From Candidatus Zymogenaceae bacterium (lineage in GTDB: Bacteria > Desulfobacterota > Zymogenia > Zymogenales > Zymogenaceae), in the NCBI GenBank assembly GCA_016931225.1, contig JAFGFE010000019.1, forward strand, positions 1 to 64,000: DNA of 64,000 nt. Direction: 5' to 3'. This document shows positions 24,613-32,869 of the stretch, piece by piece. How positions within the stretch are numbered: the stretch's first letter is position 1; every line of letters starts with the position of its first letter. Under the pieces are notes generated by a model. It saw nothing but the letters and a program-made list of their open reading frames with translations, was not told the origin of the DNA and ran no database searches. The position numbers and the translations under genes are program-made.

Positions 24613-25653
24613 TCACGCCTCATAGATATCGCACCCCGGAAACGTGGCGGCGAACCCGTACCACCGGGCGTAAAGCTGCATGGGCCGGGGCGCGAACAGC
24701 GGGGCGCCCTCGGCGTCGAACAGGTCCCCCCCAATAAACTCCGCCCCGGAATCCAGGACGATCTCCGTGCCCTCTCGCCGGGCGATTGTCGCCTCCCGGG
24801 CGCCGGGGGCCGTAAGCATGATCGCCCCGGGAACGCTGTTCCGGGAATCCAAACAGATCAACAGCTTCCTCCCGGAGAGCACGTCGATCAGCCCCCTCCC
24901 CGATCTTTCCAGTCGCCTGATGGTTTTGATTGGGTAGTACCGGGCCGAAACAGAACCGTCGGCCTCCTCCATCCACACCCCCAGCCCCAGCTCCCAGGAG
25001 GGCCGTCTTGTGTCAATGGTCGTGAGGGTCTTTTTGAGAAAGGGAAGGGTGAACCGCCCCACGTACACGCGGTTGAGCTCTATGAAAAACGACATCAGCC
25101 TTTGAAATAGGGTTTGTCGGGAATACGCAAGGTGCGCCGCCGGATACCGCTTAAGTGCGCCGGTGACGGTCGTGTGGAGCAGCGGAACCAGCGTCATCCG
25201 TTCCCCGGTCAACTCCCCCTTTATGCACACGCCGGTGATGTGGTTCCAGAAGGATCTGGTCTCCCGGTCCCGTATAACGATAAGCCCGTCAGAGAGACCG
25301 CCCGTGTAAAACGTCAGTCTCCGTCCGTTCACCTCCGGGATCATGCCCACCCCGGTATTGCACTCCGCTCAGAAGGTCACCGCAAACGGTACCCCCGCCA
25401 GTTCCCCCTGGGCGATGTGGTGATAGGTGATCTGGGAGGTCACAAAGGCAAGCGGCGGCCGACCCTCCCCCGGCTCCAGCACCAGTACCTGCTCGTCTTT
25501 TCGGACGACACGGGTCTCGAGGGCGTCGGGCAGGGGAAAGGTCCGGGTGACGTCAAAGGGGACGAAGAGCGAGGTGCTCATCCGATCGATTTTCGACGCA
25601 CCACGTGTCCCGGCCGGCTTTTTGTGTGTCATATGCTTCTCCGCCTCTCTCAT
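24613..25653 (-). CDS. DUF3179 domain selenoprotein candidate (in-frame UGA = Sec95)
   Basis: Read through one TGA (25371-25369), this frame encodes 346 residues that match DUF3179 throughout. Before the TGA comes ITYHHIAQGELAGVPFAVTF; after it AECNTGVGM, then RRLTFYTGGLSDGL, IRDRETRSFWNHITG and the closing YARWYGFAATFPGCDIYEA. DUF3179 proteins normally have G-V-P-V-x-V-T-Y-C-P-L-C-N/G-x at this point, so the TGA replaces the first Cys of CxxC and gives U-x-x-C. A 7-bp hairpin with a 7-nt loop starting GG lies 20 nt after the UGA, as bacterial SECIS elements require. The start codon overlaps the stop of the upstream hydrolase (ATGA). No signal peptide is visible, unlike many DUF3179 proteins. 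Alternatives: a nonsense mutation, or two separate peptides (second start ATG 25344). DUF3179 function is not established. Confidence 0.8.
25335..25355 (-). promoter_or_regulatory. SECIS-like hairpin in the DUF3179 mRNA
   Basis: On the mRNA, CCGGGGU (25355-25349) pairs with AUCCCGG (25341-25335) over 7 bp (one G-U) around the loop GGGCAUG. The loop begins 20 nt after the UGA and has G in its first two positions. These fit the general bacterial SECIS rules (about 16-37 nt from UGA to the loop; G among the first two loop bases). Confidence 0.65.
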
Positions 25654-26534
25654 GTTCGGGCCATGAACTCCCGGATACGTTCCGCTATCTCCTCTCCCTT
25701 CTCCTCCTGGAGGAAGTGGCCCGCGTCCGCAATGGTGACGGCGGGCTGATCTTTCGCCGTCGGGATGAGTTTTCTGAAAAATTCGTCCGCCCCGACGGAG
25801 ATCGGGTCCTTATCGGAAAACATCACGAGGGCCGGCTTTTTCCACGTCTTGAGCCGTTCTCTCGTGTCCCGGTTGTGCTCCGCTGCCGGCTGATCCTCTT
25901 CTACCGGCACCATGAGGGGCCAGGCCCGGGCGCCGGCCTTGGAGGCGGCGTCGAAAAACGGCGCCAGGTAGGCGGCCATGACCTCATCGGTCAAAAGGCT
26001 CTTGTCATGCACCCCCATTTGCATCACCAGGTCTATGGGGAGGTCCGGCGTGTTCCTGACAAAGTTCTGCCACTCCAAAAACGCCTTCCCCGGTTTCTTA
26101 CCGGTGGGGAGGCCGGTGTTCAGTATCACCAGCCGACGGACCACCTCCTCGTGGAGCACCGCAAACCGAAGGCCGATCATCCCTCCCCAGTCATGGACCA
26201 CCAGGGTCACATCGGAAAGGCCCAGATCTCCGATGAATCCCTCCAATGTGTTCAGGTGCAATAAAAAGGTGTAGTCCGCCTCTCGGGAGAGCTTGTCGGA
26301 CCTGCCGAACCCGATAAAGTCCGGCGCAATAATCCGATAGGTGTCCGAGAGTCCGGCGATGATCTTCCGATACAGGTAGGACCACGTCGGCTCCCCGTGG
26401 AGACACATGATCGTCTCCCCCGCCCCTTCGTCGACATAATGAACGCGAAGCCCTCCGACGTCAATGTAGTTCGGTGTGTAAGGAAAGTCCGAGATATTCT
26501 CGAACCGCTCATCAGGCGTCCTGATCACATCCAT
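25650..26534 (-). CDS. Haloalkane dehalogenase-like alpha/beta hydrolase
   Basis: A 294-residue alpha/beta-hydrolase closest to the DhlA-type haloalkane dehalogenase group. The N-terminus IRTPDERFENISDFPYTPNY matches that group; the oxyanion region is LHGEPTWSYLYRK; the nucleophile elbow is VVHDWGGMIG, with Asp as the nucleophile; the catalytic His is in AGHFLQEEKGEEI. A possible acid Asp lies in FSDKDPIS. Dehalogenases of this type displace halide from haloalkanes, but the fold also includes epoxide hydrolases and esterases. The start at ATG 26534 has GGGAGGGGG close upstream; the longer frame to 26621 lacks this. Its stop overlaps the start of the DUF3179 gene, so the two are translationally coupled. 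Confidence 0.88.
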   Translation of the reverse strand: MDVIRTPDERFENISDFPYTPNYIDVGGLRVHYVDEGAGETIMCLHGEPTWSYLYRKIIAGLSDTYRIIAPDFIGFGRSDKLSREADYTFLLHLNTLEGFIGDLGLSDVTLVVHDWGGMIGLRFAVLHEEVVRRLVILNTGLPTGKKPGKAFLEWQNFVRNTPDLPIDLVMQMGVHDKSLLTDEVMAAYLAPFFDAASKAGARAWPLMVPVEEDQPAAEHNRDTRERLKTWKKPALVMFSDKDPISVGADEFFRKLIPTAKDQPAVTIADAGHFLQEEKGEEIAERIREFMART

Positions 26535-26706
26535 ATCCCCCTCCCGAAAAATATCGACGCGAAACGGCTTTACGGGCCGACCGGTGAAACAAGTATACGT
26601 ATTTTCGTATGGGAAAGTCAAAGGTTTTACACCGCCCCGTCATCGTCATCGCGGTGCGGTATTGTCCGCGGGATAGCGTCGGTTTCCGATACGACGAGAT
26701 TTTCCC

Positions 26707-26735
26707 TTGACTAAACGGACAAAGCGGGCTATTTT
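26707..26735 (+). promoter_or_regulatory. Promoter of the fabG-acp-fabZ operon
   Basis: TTGACT (26707-26712) and TATTTT (26730-26735) are 17 bp apart, and fabG starts 31 bp after the -10 box. The region also separates this operon from the divergent dehalogenase-like gene, whose own promoter should lie in 26535-26700. Confidence 0.55.
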
Positions 26736-26766
26736 ACATTTTTACATATTCCATTTATACAAAACT

Positions 26767-27513
26767 ATGGATTTTGATTTTACAGGTAAGGTGGCCCTGG
26801 TCACCGGCGGCTCCCGAGGCATCGGGAGGGCGGTCAGCATGGCCCTGGCCGAGCGGGGAGCCTCTGTCATCGTCAACTACGCCGGAAACCGGGAGGCGGC
26901 CGAAAAAACCGTCGCCGACATACAGACGGCAGGTGGGGACGCCCGGGCCATCCAGGCGGACGTCGCCGATACCGCCCACGTCGAGAACATGTTCGGCGAA
27001 ATCAGAAAAAACCCGGGACGCCTCGATATCCTGGTGAACAACGCCGGAGTCCTCAGGGACAAGCTCTTGATGTTCATGAGCGAGGACGACTGGGACCGGG
27101 TGATGGACGTCAACATCAAGGGCCTCTATACCTGCTGCAAGTCCGCGGCCCGGCTGATGATCGGCCAGAAATACGGGAAGATCATCAACACCACATCCCC
27201 CAGCGCCGTCATCGGACGGGCGGGGCAGACCAATTACGCAGCCTCGAAGGCGGGGGTCATCGGCTTCACCAGGTCCCTGGCCCGGGAGCTGGCGCGGTTT
27301 CACGTCTACGTGAACGCCGTCTGCCCGGGAATGATACAGACCGAGATGCTCCATCAACTCCCGGAAAACGCGGCTGAAGAAATGCTGGAGGGCATCGCCA
27401 TGAAACGATTCGGAACGCCCGAAGAGGTGGCGGGAGCGGTGCTGTTTCTGGCCTCGGAAAAATCGGATTACATCACAGGACAGGTGATCACCGTGGACGG
27501 GGGCTTGATCTGA
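26767..27513 (+). CDS. fabG: 3-oxoacyl-ACP reductase (SDR family)
   Basis: A 248-residue short-chain dehydrogenase/reductase. The NADP-binding motif is [12 protein letters not shown] (about residues 12-23), the structural motif NNAGV follows, and the catalytic tetrad residues appear as N-x-K (VNIKGLYT), Ser in TSPSAV and Y-x-x-x-K in NYAASKAG. The C-terminal end [16 protein letters not shown] is typical of FabG, which reduces 3-oxoacyl-ACP to 3-hydroxyacyl-ACP in fatty acid or polyketide synthesis. I place the start at ATG 26767; it has no Shine-Dalgarno. The acp and fabZ genes follow on the same strand. Confidence 0.93.
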   Translation: MDFDFTGKVALVTGGSRGIGRAVSMALAERGASVIVNYAGNREAAEKTVADIQTAGGDARAIQADVADTAHVENMFGEIRKNPGRLDILVNNAGVLRDKLLMFMSEDDWDRVMDVNIKGLYTCCKSAARLMIGQKYGKIINTTSPSAVIGRAGQTNYAASKAGVIGFTRSLARELARFHVYVNAVCPGMIQTEMLHQLPENAAEEMLEGIAMKRFGTPEEVAGAVLFLASEKSDYITGQVITVDGGLI

Positions 27514-27594
27514 CGGGGATATCCCCCGATCATGCCGTCACGGGCGATCATACCACAGGTAATAGAGCTTCGGAACACCAACCAGGAGGTATTC

Positions 27595-27873
27595 TTGGAA
27601 GATAAGAACACACTGATTTCGGAATTAAAGACACTGATCATAGAAAGCCTGCAGCTTGAGGACGTGGCGCCGGAGGACATCGGCGCCGACGACCCGCTGT
27701 TCGGCAACGGCCTGGGACTGGATTCCATCGACGCCCTGGAACTGGTCGTGGCCCTGGAGAAAGCCTACGGCATCGTCATCCCGGATGAGGATGTGGGCAA
27801 GGAAGCCTTCGCCTCGCTTTCCGCCCTTGCGGATTTCGTCGCCAGGGAGCGAAAAGACGAAGGCGCCGAATAG
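27595..27873 (+). CDS. Acyl carrier protein
   Basis: A 92-residue acidic helical protein. The 4'-phosphopantetheine attachment Ser is in GLGLDSIDALEL, and the rest fits ACP (LIIESLQLEDVAPEDIG at the start, LADFVARER at the end). It carries growing acyl chains during fatty acid or polyketide synthesis in the cytoplasm. I choose the TTG at 27595 as start because AGGAGG lies 5-6 bases upstream; longer in-frame starts give unlikely leader residues. It lies between a FabG and a FabZ gene, so the three make a reductase-carrier-dehydratase set. Confidence 0.9.
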   Translation: MEDKNTLISELKTLIIESLQLEDVAPEDIGADDPLFGNGLGLDSIDALELVVALEKAYGIVIPDEDVGKEAFASLSALADFVARERKDEGAE

Positions 27874-27880
27874 TTGACCG

Positions 27881-28351
27881 ATGCGTTACGACCCGTCACA
27901 TATCACCCGGGTCATCCCCCATCGCCCCCCGTTCTTGCTGATCGACGCCGTGTTATCGGCGGAGTTCGGCAGGCGGGGGGTCGGCGTTTTTACCGTCGAT
28001 CAATCGAGCGAGCTTCTCCGGGAGTATGACACCGGAGAAAAAATATTGCCCCGGAGTCTGTTGATCGAAGCCATGGCCCAGACCGCGGCCTTCATCGCAG
28101 CCGGGGGAAGCGTATTCGGGACGGGAGCGCAAAAAGCACCCGCCGCACCGCCCGGGGTCGGGTATCTGGTGAGGATCTCCGATGTCGTTTTTTCCGGAGA
28201 CGCACAGGCGGGGGATACCGTCTCCTGCACAGTGGAGATGACCCGAAGCTTCGGGGATCTCTATAAATTCAAGGGGAGGGCCGAAGTCGACGGTGTCGAA
28301 ATAGCCCGGGGCGAGCTGACGTTCTCGGTCCCTCAAAAGACATCAGGTTAA
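27881..28351 (+). CDS. 3-hydroxyacyl-ACP dehydratase, FabZ/FabA-like hot-dog protein
   Basis: A 156-residue hot-dog fold protein. The catalytic His is in VIPHRPPFLLID and the acidic residue in LLIEAMAQTAAF; the closing SFGDLYKFKGRAEVDG is the usual last strand pair. It would dehydrate 3-hydroxyacyl-ACP to the trans-2-enoyl form. The gene starts 7 bp after acp and ends the operon: a hairpin terminator follows at 28433. The usual ketosynthase is not present nearby, so this small operon depends on a condensing enzyme encoded elsewhere. Confidence 0.88.
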   Translation: MRYDPSHITRVIPHRPPFLLIDAVLSAEFGRRGVGVFTVDQSSELLREYDTGEKILPRSLLIEAMAQTAAFIAAGGSVFGTGAQKAPAAPPGVGYLVRISDVVFSGDAQAGDTVSCTVEMTRSFGDLYKFKGRAEVDGVEIARGELTFSVPQKTSG

Positions 28352-28432
28352 TTGAAACCCGCACCGCACGACCCGCCCCATCGCCGTTGGAATCGAAAGA
28401 ATCATCCGGAAAAACCCGGCGAGGCCGAATGG

Positions 28433-28466
28433 AAAACGCCCCCCACGAAATGTGAGAGGCGTTTTT
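28433..28466. terminator. Intrinsic terminator after fabZ
   Basis: AAAACGCC and GGCGTTTT pair over 8 bp, with an inner CAC/GTG stem, and a TTTTT run follows on the plus strand. The A-run on the left gives a T-run on the minus strand too, so it may also end the SH3b gene read from the other side. Confidence 0.8.
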
Positions 28467-28519
28467 CAATACAGGGACATTCTCCCGCGAATGTGACCTT
28501 TCGCCGTCCGTCGGGACGA

Positions 28520-29200
28520 CTAATCATACTGATGAAAGGTCTCCATATCGTCCGGTGTGAGCATATGGAGCTCCGGCGGCAGGATTTGACCGTTGAGGTA
28601 CAGGCTCGTCACGCCGTATTGTTTTTCGACGATAAAGGTGCTGGTGGTGCCGTCGTTCCAGGTCGCATTGATGGTATAGCCGTCGAAGGTATAACTCCCC
28701 CAGATCGGCGGGTAACTCACCACCCGTGTCCCATCGGCCACGAAGGTGTTCTCGACGTACTTGGCGGTCATGTCCGGATAAAAGCTGAAGGTGATATTCG
28801 GGGCGTCGAAATGCATCGGCCAGTCGCCCAGGATGTCTTCGATGTTCGCCTTGGTTGTGCCTGTGGGAGCCGCCGGTGTGCCGGTCACCTCGTTCTCCCC
28901 CGGTATATACACGCCGACATCGGTGCTGATGTATTTCCCGAAGACGTATCCGATTTTTCCCTTGTAGAGGATCTTGTACCAGTAACCGGTAAAGCCGTCG
29001 ATGCTATCGGTGGACTCGGTGTGGGCCAGGACCTCCACGCGGGTCCCCTTGTTCATGTTGTCAATCACCTTCGCGTCCGTCGTGGGGTACTCCCGAAGCC
29101 TCAAACCGTCTCCGGTGATGGTGGCGTTTTCGGCGGCCATCACCGTAATACCGGCGCACGCCACAAGCAACAGAACGATCAGAACAGCAACACGCTTCAT
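28520..29200 (-). CDS. Secreted SH3b-domain protein, copy A
   Basis: A 226-residue exported protein. The start at 29200 (AGGAGA upstream) begins a signal peptide MKRVAVLIVLLLVACAGITV. The mature N-terminus holds one bacterial SH3 (SH3b) domain: RLREYPTTDAKVID, then GYWYKILYKGKIGYVFGKYI. The C-terminal half (about 130-226) is a small beta-rich domain of unknown family (WGSYTFDGYTINATWNDG). SH3b domains often bind peptidoglycan or peptide ligands in the envelope. A second SH3b protein of similar size lies at 34335. No enzymatic motif is visible. Confidence 0.82.
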   Translation of the reverse strand: MKRVAVLIVLLLVACAGITVMAAENATITGDGLRLREYPTTDAKVIDNMNKGTRVEVLAHTESTDSIDGFTGYWYKILYKGKIGYVFGKYISTDVGVYIPGENEVTGTPAAPTGTTKANIEDILGDWPMHFDAPNITFSFYPDMTAKYVENTFVADGTRVVSYPPIWGSYTFDGYTINATWNDGTTSTFIVEKQYGVTSLYLNGQILPPELHMLTPDDMETFHQYD

Positions 29201-29340
29201 CTGTATGTCTCCTATAAACGATCGATACGAAAAATTCCTCACATTCCGCATCTATTATAACGCATCGGCCTCGTTTTGGAAGCATTCTTTTGCTTCGCAT
29301 CCTCCCGGCGATACAGAGAGCCGTCGCGCGGCCCCCGCCC

Positions 29341-30456
29341 CTACCCGTTTTCGGGGGCGGCCCTGACAAGATCCAGTAATCGCTCGAAGTTCTCGAGCGA
29401 CACCTCCGGCGGCACATTATGATCCAGCGACGGGATGTATCCACCCCACCGGAGCATCCAGGGCACCCTCTCCTCGACCTCCGCCCGGATATCCGTCTCA
29501 TCCCCGAAGAGGGCCATTTTATCAAGCCCCCCCAGGATGACGAGATCGGGATAGGCCTCCCGCACCTTTCTGACATCCATGCCGGCGCTGACCTCGAACG
29601 GGAGCATCATGTTGATGCCCGCCTCGATGAAAAGCGGGATAAGCTGCGAGACGTCGCCGTCGGAATCGGCGCAGAACACGGTGATGTCGGTATCGGCCCT
29701 GAGGCTTCGCATGAGCCGGGAGTAATAGGGCGTCATGAATCCCTCGAACGCCCTGGGGGAAATCATCGGGCCGTTGCGGTAGGACATATCCTCGAAGAAG
29801 AAAACCCAGTCGATGACCGCCTTCTCCCGCACTTTCTTGATGGCGACCTCGTTGAGGTGCACCCAGTGCTCGGCGATGGCGTGCAGTAGCTGCGGGTCTC
29901 TTCTCATGGCGATCGACGTCCCCACCAGCCCCATCAGGAGCCGCCAGGTGGCGAACAGGCCGCACTGGTGAGCGCAGGTGTAGGTGTCGTCCCCGTAGGA
30001 CGCCGCCAGGGCGCACATCGGGTCCAAAAATTCCGTGTATCGTTCGGGGGTTTCCGGGTCCAGACGCCATTTCAGCGCCTCGAAATCCTTCAGGGTCTTG
30101 ACCGGATGATCCAGGTACTGGGGGATGGTGGAGCGTCCGTCGGCCATGACCTTGACGGTATTGCCCCCCACGTCGGTCTTGATGATATATTTGTCGGTCA
30201 CTTCAATGACCGTCTCCTCAAAAATGGGCCATAATCCGGGCTCATAATCGGTATTCGGCATGATGGGAAGCCAACTCAGCGTGTCAAAACCGAAGTGATC
30301 CGGGGCGGTGAAGGCCGCGTCAATCACCGTTTCCGGCAGCCCTTCATTGTGCCAGCGGTCGATCGTCTCGTCCCAGAATCCCAGCGCCTCGTAGCGGATG
30401 GGCCTGTCCGGTCGCTCGAACCTGCACGTCGCGTGAAATCGCTCTCGTGTGTTCAT
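29341..30456 (-). CDS. Uroporphyrinogen decarboxylase-family protein
   Basis: A 371-residue URO-D fold protein. The N-terminus MNTRERFHATCRFERPDRPI is characteristic of the methyltransferase-like branch of the family, and the C-terminus GYIPSLDHNVPPEVSLENF matches its usual final block with a conserved His/Asp. Members of this branch include corrinoid methyltransferases (MtaA/CmuA types), and many have unknown substrates; true HemE is different at the N-terminus. There is no corrinoid-protein gene adjacent, so the substrate is unknown. The start at ATG 30456 has AAGG about 8 bases upstream. It appears to be a single gene. Confidence 0.85.
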   Translation of the reverse strand: MNTRERFHATCRFERPDRPIRYEALGFWDETIDRWHNEGLPETVIDAAFTAPDHFGFDTLSWLPIMPNTDYEPGLWPIFEETVIEVTDKYIIKTDVGGNTVKVMADGRSTIPQYLDHPVKTLKDFEALKWRLDPETPERYTEFLDPMCALAASYGDDTYTCAHQCGLFATWRLLMGLVGTSIAMRRDPQLLHAIAEHWVHLNEVAIKKVREKAVIDWVFFFEDMSYRNGPMISPRAFEGFMTPYYSRLMRSLRADTDITVFCADSDGDVSQLIPLFIEAGINMMLPFEVSAGMDVRKVREAYPDLVILGGLDKMALFGDETDIRAEVEERVPWMLRWGGYIPSLDHNVPPEVSLENFERLLDLVRAAPENG

Positions 30457-30592
30457 GTCCCGACCTTCAAAATACACATATTGGAAATGTCGTTTTCAGC
30501 GTATGTCCGATCGGATCGTGAGGGAATTGTGAAATAGAAACGGCATCGACGCCGATTCGTATTGGGATGTAGCGCGTCACCATCAACTCATG

Positions 30593-31999
30593 TCAGATGA
30601 TCTCCACCTGGATGAGATTGGTCGTCTTGGGCACCCCCCCCAGGGGACCGGCGGTCACCACGATGATATCCCCCTCCTTCCCGACGCCCGTCGTCAACAC
30701 CTCCTGCCGGGCGGTCTTGATATTGTCTTCCAGGCTGTCCTCGAACTTCACCTTCCGGGGCATCACCCCGGAGGATATGGTCAGGCGCCTGAGGGTGTCC
30801 TCCCAGGGGGACAGGGCGATGATCGATTGCTTCGGGCGATACCTGGCCACCATGCGGGCGGTGGTGCCGGAGCTGGTCGGGGTGACGATGGCCGCAGCGT
30901 TTAGGTCTCTGGCGGTGTGATAGGCGGCGTGACACACGGCATGGGTGATGCTCTCCTCCGTGTATCCCTCCACCTTCCACTCCCGCTCCGGGGTAAAGAG
31001 GCCCTGTTCTGCGCTGGCCGCAATGCGGACCATTGTGGCCACTGTTTGGATCGGGAATTGTCCTATCGCCGTTTCCTCGGAAAGCATCACCGCGTCTGTG
31101 CCGTCGATCACGGCATTCGCCACGTCGGTCACCTCGGCCCTGGTGGGACGGCGGTTTCTCACCATGCTCTCCAACATCTGCGTGGCGACGATGACCGGCT
31201 TCCCCATGCGATTGGCGAGATCGATGAGGCGCTTTTGCACCAGGGGCACTTCCTCCAGGGGCGTCTCCACGCCCAGGTCCCCCCGGGCGATAATCAGGCC
31301 GTCCGATTCCTCCAGGATCGCGTCGATGTCCCGGAGTGCCTCCGCCTTTTCGATCTTCGCCAGCACCGGCGTATTCTTCTTCCTGTCGGAGATAATCTGT
31401 TTCACCTCGGCCACGTCCCGGGCGTTTCGCACGAACGAGACGGCCACCCAGTCCACATCGATATCGAGGCCGAACAGGAGATCGCTTCTATCCTTATCCG
31501 TCATGGAGGGAACCGTCAGGCGGGTATCCGGCAGGTTTACGCCCTTCCTGGGGGTGATCAGTCCGCCGCTGACCACCTGGGCGGACAGTCGCTTGTTGTC
31601 CTTATCCACAACGAGAAGCTCCACGTTGCCGTCGTTGATAAACACCCGCTCCCCTGTCCGCACCTCATCGGCAAGGTTCGGATAGTCGACAACGACGGTC
31701 ACATCGTTTCCTGCGGTCGCCGAGAGGGTGATGGTCTCCCCCCGGGTGATCTCGATCTCGCCGCCTGGGATATCGCCGACCCTGATCTTCGGCCCGGCGA
31801 GGTCCATGATAACGCCGATGGGACGTTTCAACTCCCGCTCGACTTTTCTTATCCGCTTGAGCACTTCATGATGCTCTTCCGGACTGCTGTGAGAGAAGTT
31901 GAGCCGGGCCGCGTCCATCCCGGACAGGGCAAGCTGATGTATCATGTCCTCCGATTCCGAGGCGGGACCGATGGTGCAAACGACCTTCGAGTGTCTCAC
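30593..31999 (-). CDS. pyk: Pyruvate kinase
   Basis: A 468-residue pyruvate kinase, which makes pyruvate and ATP from phosphoenolpyruvate and ADP in glycolysis. Visible signatures are the N-terminal VVCTIGPASES, the metal and catalytic block VLAKIEKAEALRDID, the active-site IIARGDLGVE, the MVRNRRPTRAEVTDVANAV segment and DAVMLSEETAIG. The start is a GTG at 31999; this GTG overlaps the TGA stop of lgt (GTGA), so the two are translationally coupled. The longer frame to 32050 is the tail of lgt in another frame. Length is normal for a bacterial type. Confidence 0.96.
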   Translation of the reverse strand: MRHSKVVCTIGPASESEDMIHQLALSGMDAARLNFSHSSPEEHHEVLKRIRKVERELKRPIGVIMDLAGPKIRVGDIPGGEIEITRGETITLSATAGNDVTVVVDYPNLADEVRTGERVFINDGNVELLVVDKDNKRLSAQVVSGGLITPRKGVNLPDTRLTVPSMTDKDRSDLLFGLDIDVDWVAVSFVRNARDVAEVKQIISDRKKNTPVLAKIEKAEALRDIDAILEESDGLIIARGDLGVETPLEEVPLVQKRLIDLANRMGKPVIVATQMLESMVRNRRPTRAEVTDVANAVIDGTDAVMLSEETAIGQFPIQTVATMVRIAASAEQGLFTPEREWKVEGYTEESITHAVCHAAYHTARDLNAAAIVTPTSSGTTARMVARYRPKQSIIALSPWEDTLRRLTISSGVMPRKVKFEDSLEDNIKTARQEVLTTGVGKEGDIIVVTAGPLGGVPKTTNLIQVEII

Positions 32000-32814
32000 G
32001 ATTTTTTCCCCTTCACGACCGACGGGGCGCTCTCCCCCCGCCGTACACACAGTATCACGATCATGATCGCCCCCGCAAGGATCATCGGGACGGTCAAGAG
32101 CTGCCCCAGGGTGAACGGCCCCAGGATCAAACCCAGGTGCGGGTCCGGCTGCCTAAAAAATTCCACGAAGAAGCGAAAGACCCCGTAGAGCAGAATAAAG
32201 GTCCACATGGCAACGCCCCGGGTCGCCCCGCGGATGTTCAGGAGAAAGACGATCACAAAGAGTACCAGTCCCTCAAGAAGCGCCTCGTACAGCTGGGACG
32301 GATGGCGACACAGCCCTTCCGGGTCCGTGGGAAAGACCATGCACCACGCCGCATCACCGGCCCTGCCGTAGAGCTCGCCGTTGATGAAGTTGCCGATGCG
32401 GCCCAGAAACAATCCCACGGGCGTCGCGGCGGCCACGATATCGCCCACGTCATAAAAATGGACCTTCTTTTTCCAACAGTAATAGGCGGTGGCCAGCACG
32501 ACCCCCAAAAAACCGCCGTGAAACGACATTCCCCCCTCCCAGAGGGCGAAGATCTTCAGCGGGGCGTGGAAGTAATAGACCGGCGCGTAGAAGAGACAGT
32601 ACCCGAGCCTCCCGCCGATGAGAACCCCCAACATCAGATAAAACAGGTAGTCCCACAGGTCATCACCGGACAATCGCACCTTCTTCTTGACGGCAAGATA
32701 CCTGATGATGAAAAACGCGGCGATAAAACCGAGCACGTACATCATGCCGTACCAGCGTATCTCGAACCTGCCCAGCTTCACGATAACCGGATCAATATGC
32801 GGATAGGGAATCAC
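31996..32814 (-). CDS. lgt: Prolipoprotein diacylglyceryl transferase
   Basis: A 272-residue inner-membrane enzyme with about seven helices. It transfers diacylglyceryl from phosphatidylglycerol to the lipobox Cys of prolipoproteins. The Lgt signature GRIGNFINGELYGR is present near the middle (about residues 135-150), and the N-terminal RWYGMMYVLGF segment is typical. It is translationally coupled to pyruvate kinase downstream. The upstream gene (acyl-CoA synthetase subunit) is 55 bp away on the same strand and may share the transcript. Confidence 0.96.
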   Translation of the reverse strand: MIPYPHIDPVIVKLGRFEIRWYGMMYVLGFIAAFFIIRYLAVKKKVRLSGDDLWDYLFYLMLGVLIGGRLGYCLFYAPVYYFHAPLKIFALWEGGMSFHGGFLGVVLATAYYCWKKKVHFYDVGDIVAAATPVGLFLGRIGNFINGELYGRAGDAAWCMVFPTDPEGLCRHPSQLYEALLEGLVLFVIVFLLNIRGATRGVAMWTFILLYGVFRFFVEFFRQPDPHLGLILGPFTLGQLLTVPMILAGAIMIVILCVRRGESAPSVVKGKKS

Positions 32815-32869
32815 GAAACAGTCTCCTTATAGGTATGTATCAATGAGGTTTTTCTTTTCGATCCCGCCC

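Noticed and set aside
25369-25371. TGA as an ordinary stop, giving a short 94-residue protein
   Set aside because: The reading frame continues in phase into the rest of DUF3179 with UxxC at the conserved CxxC and a hairpin at SECIS distance. I keep it as the alternative explanation, not the main one.
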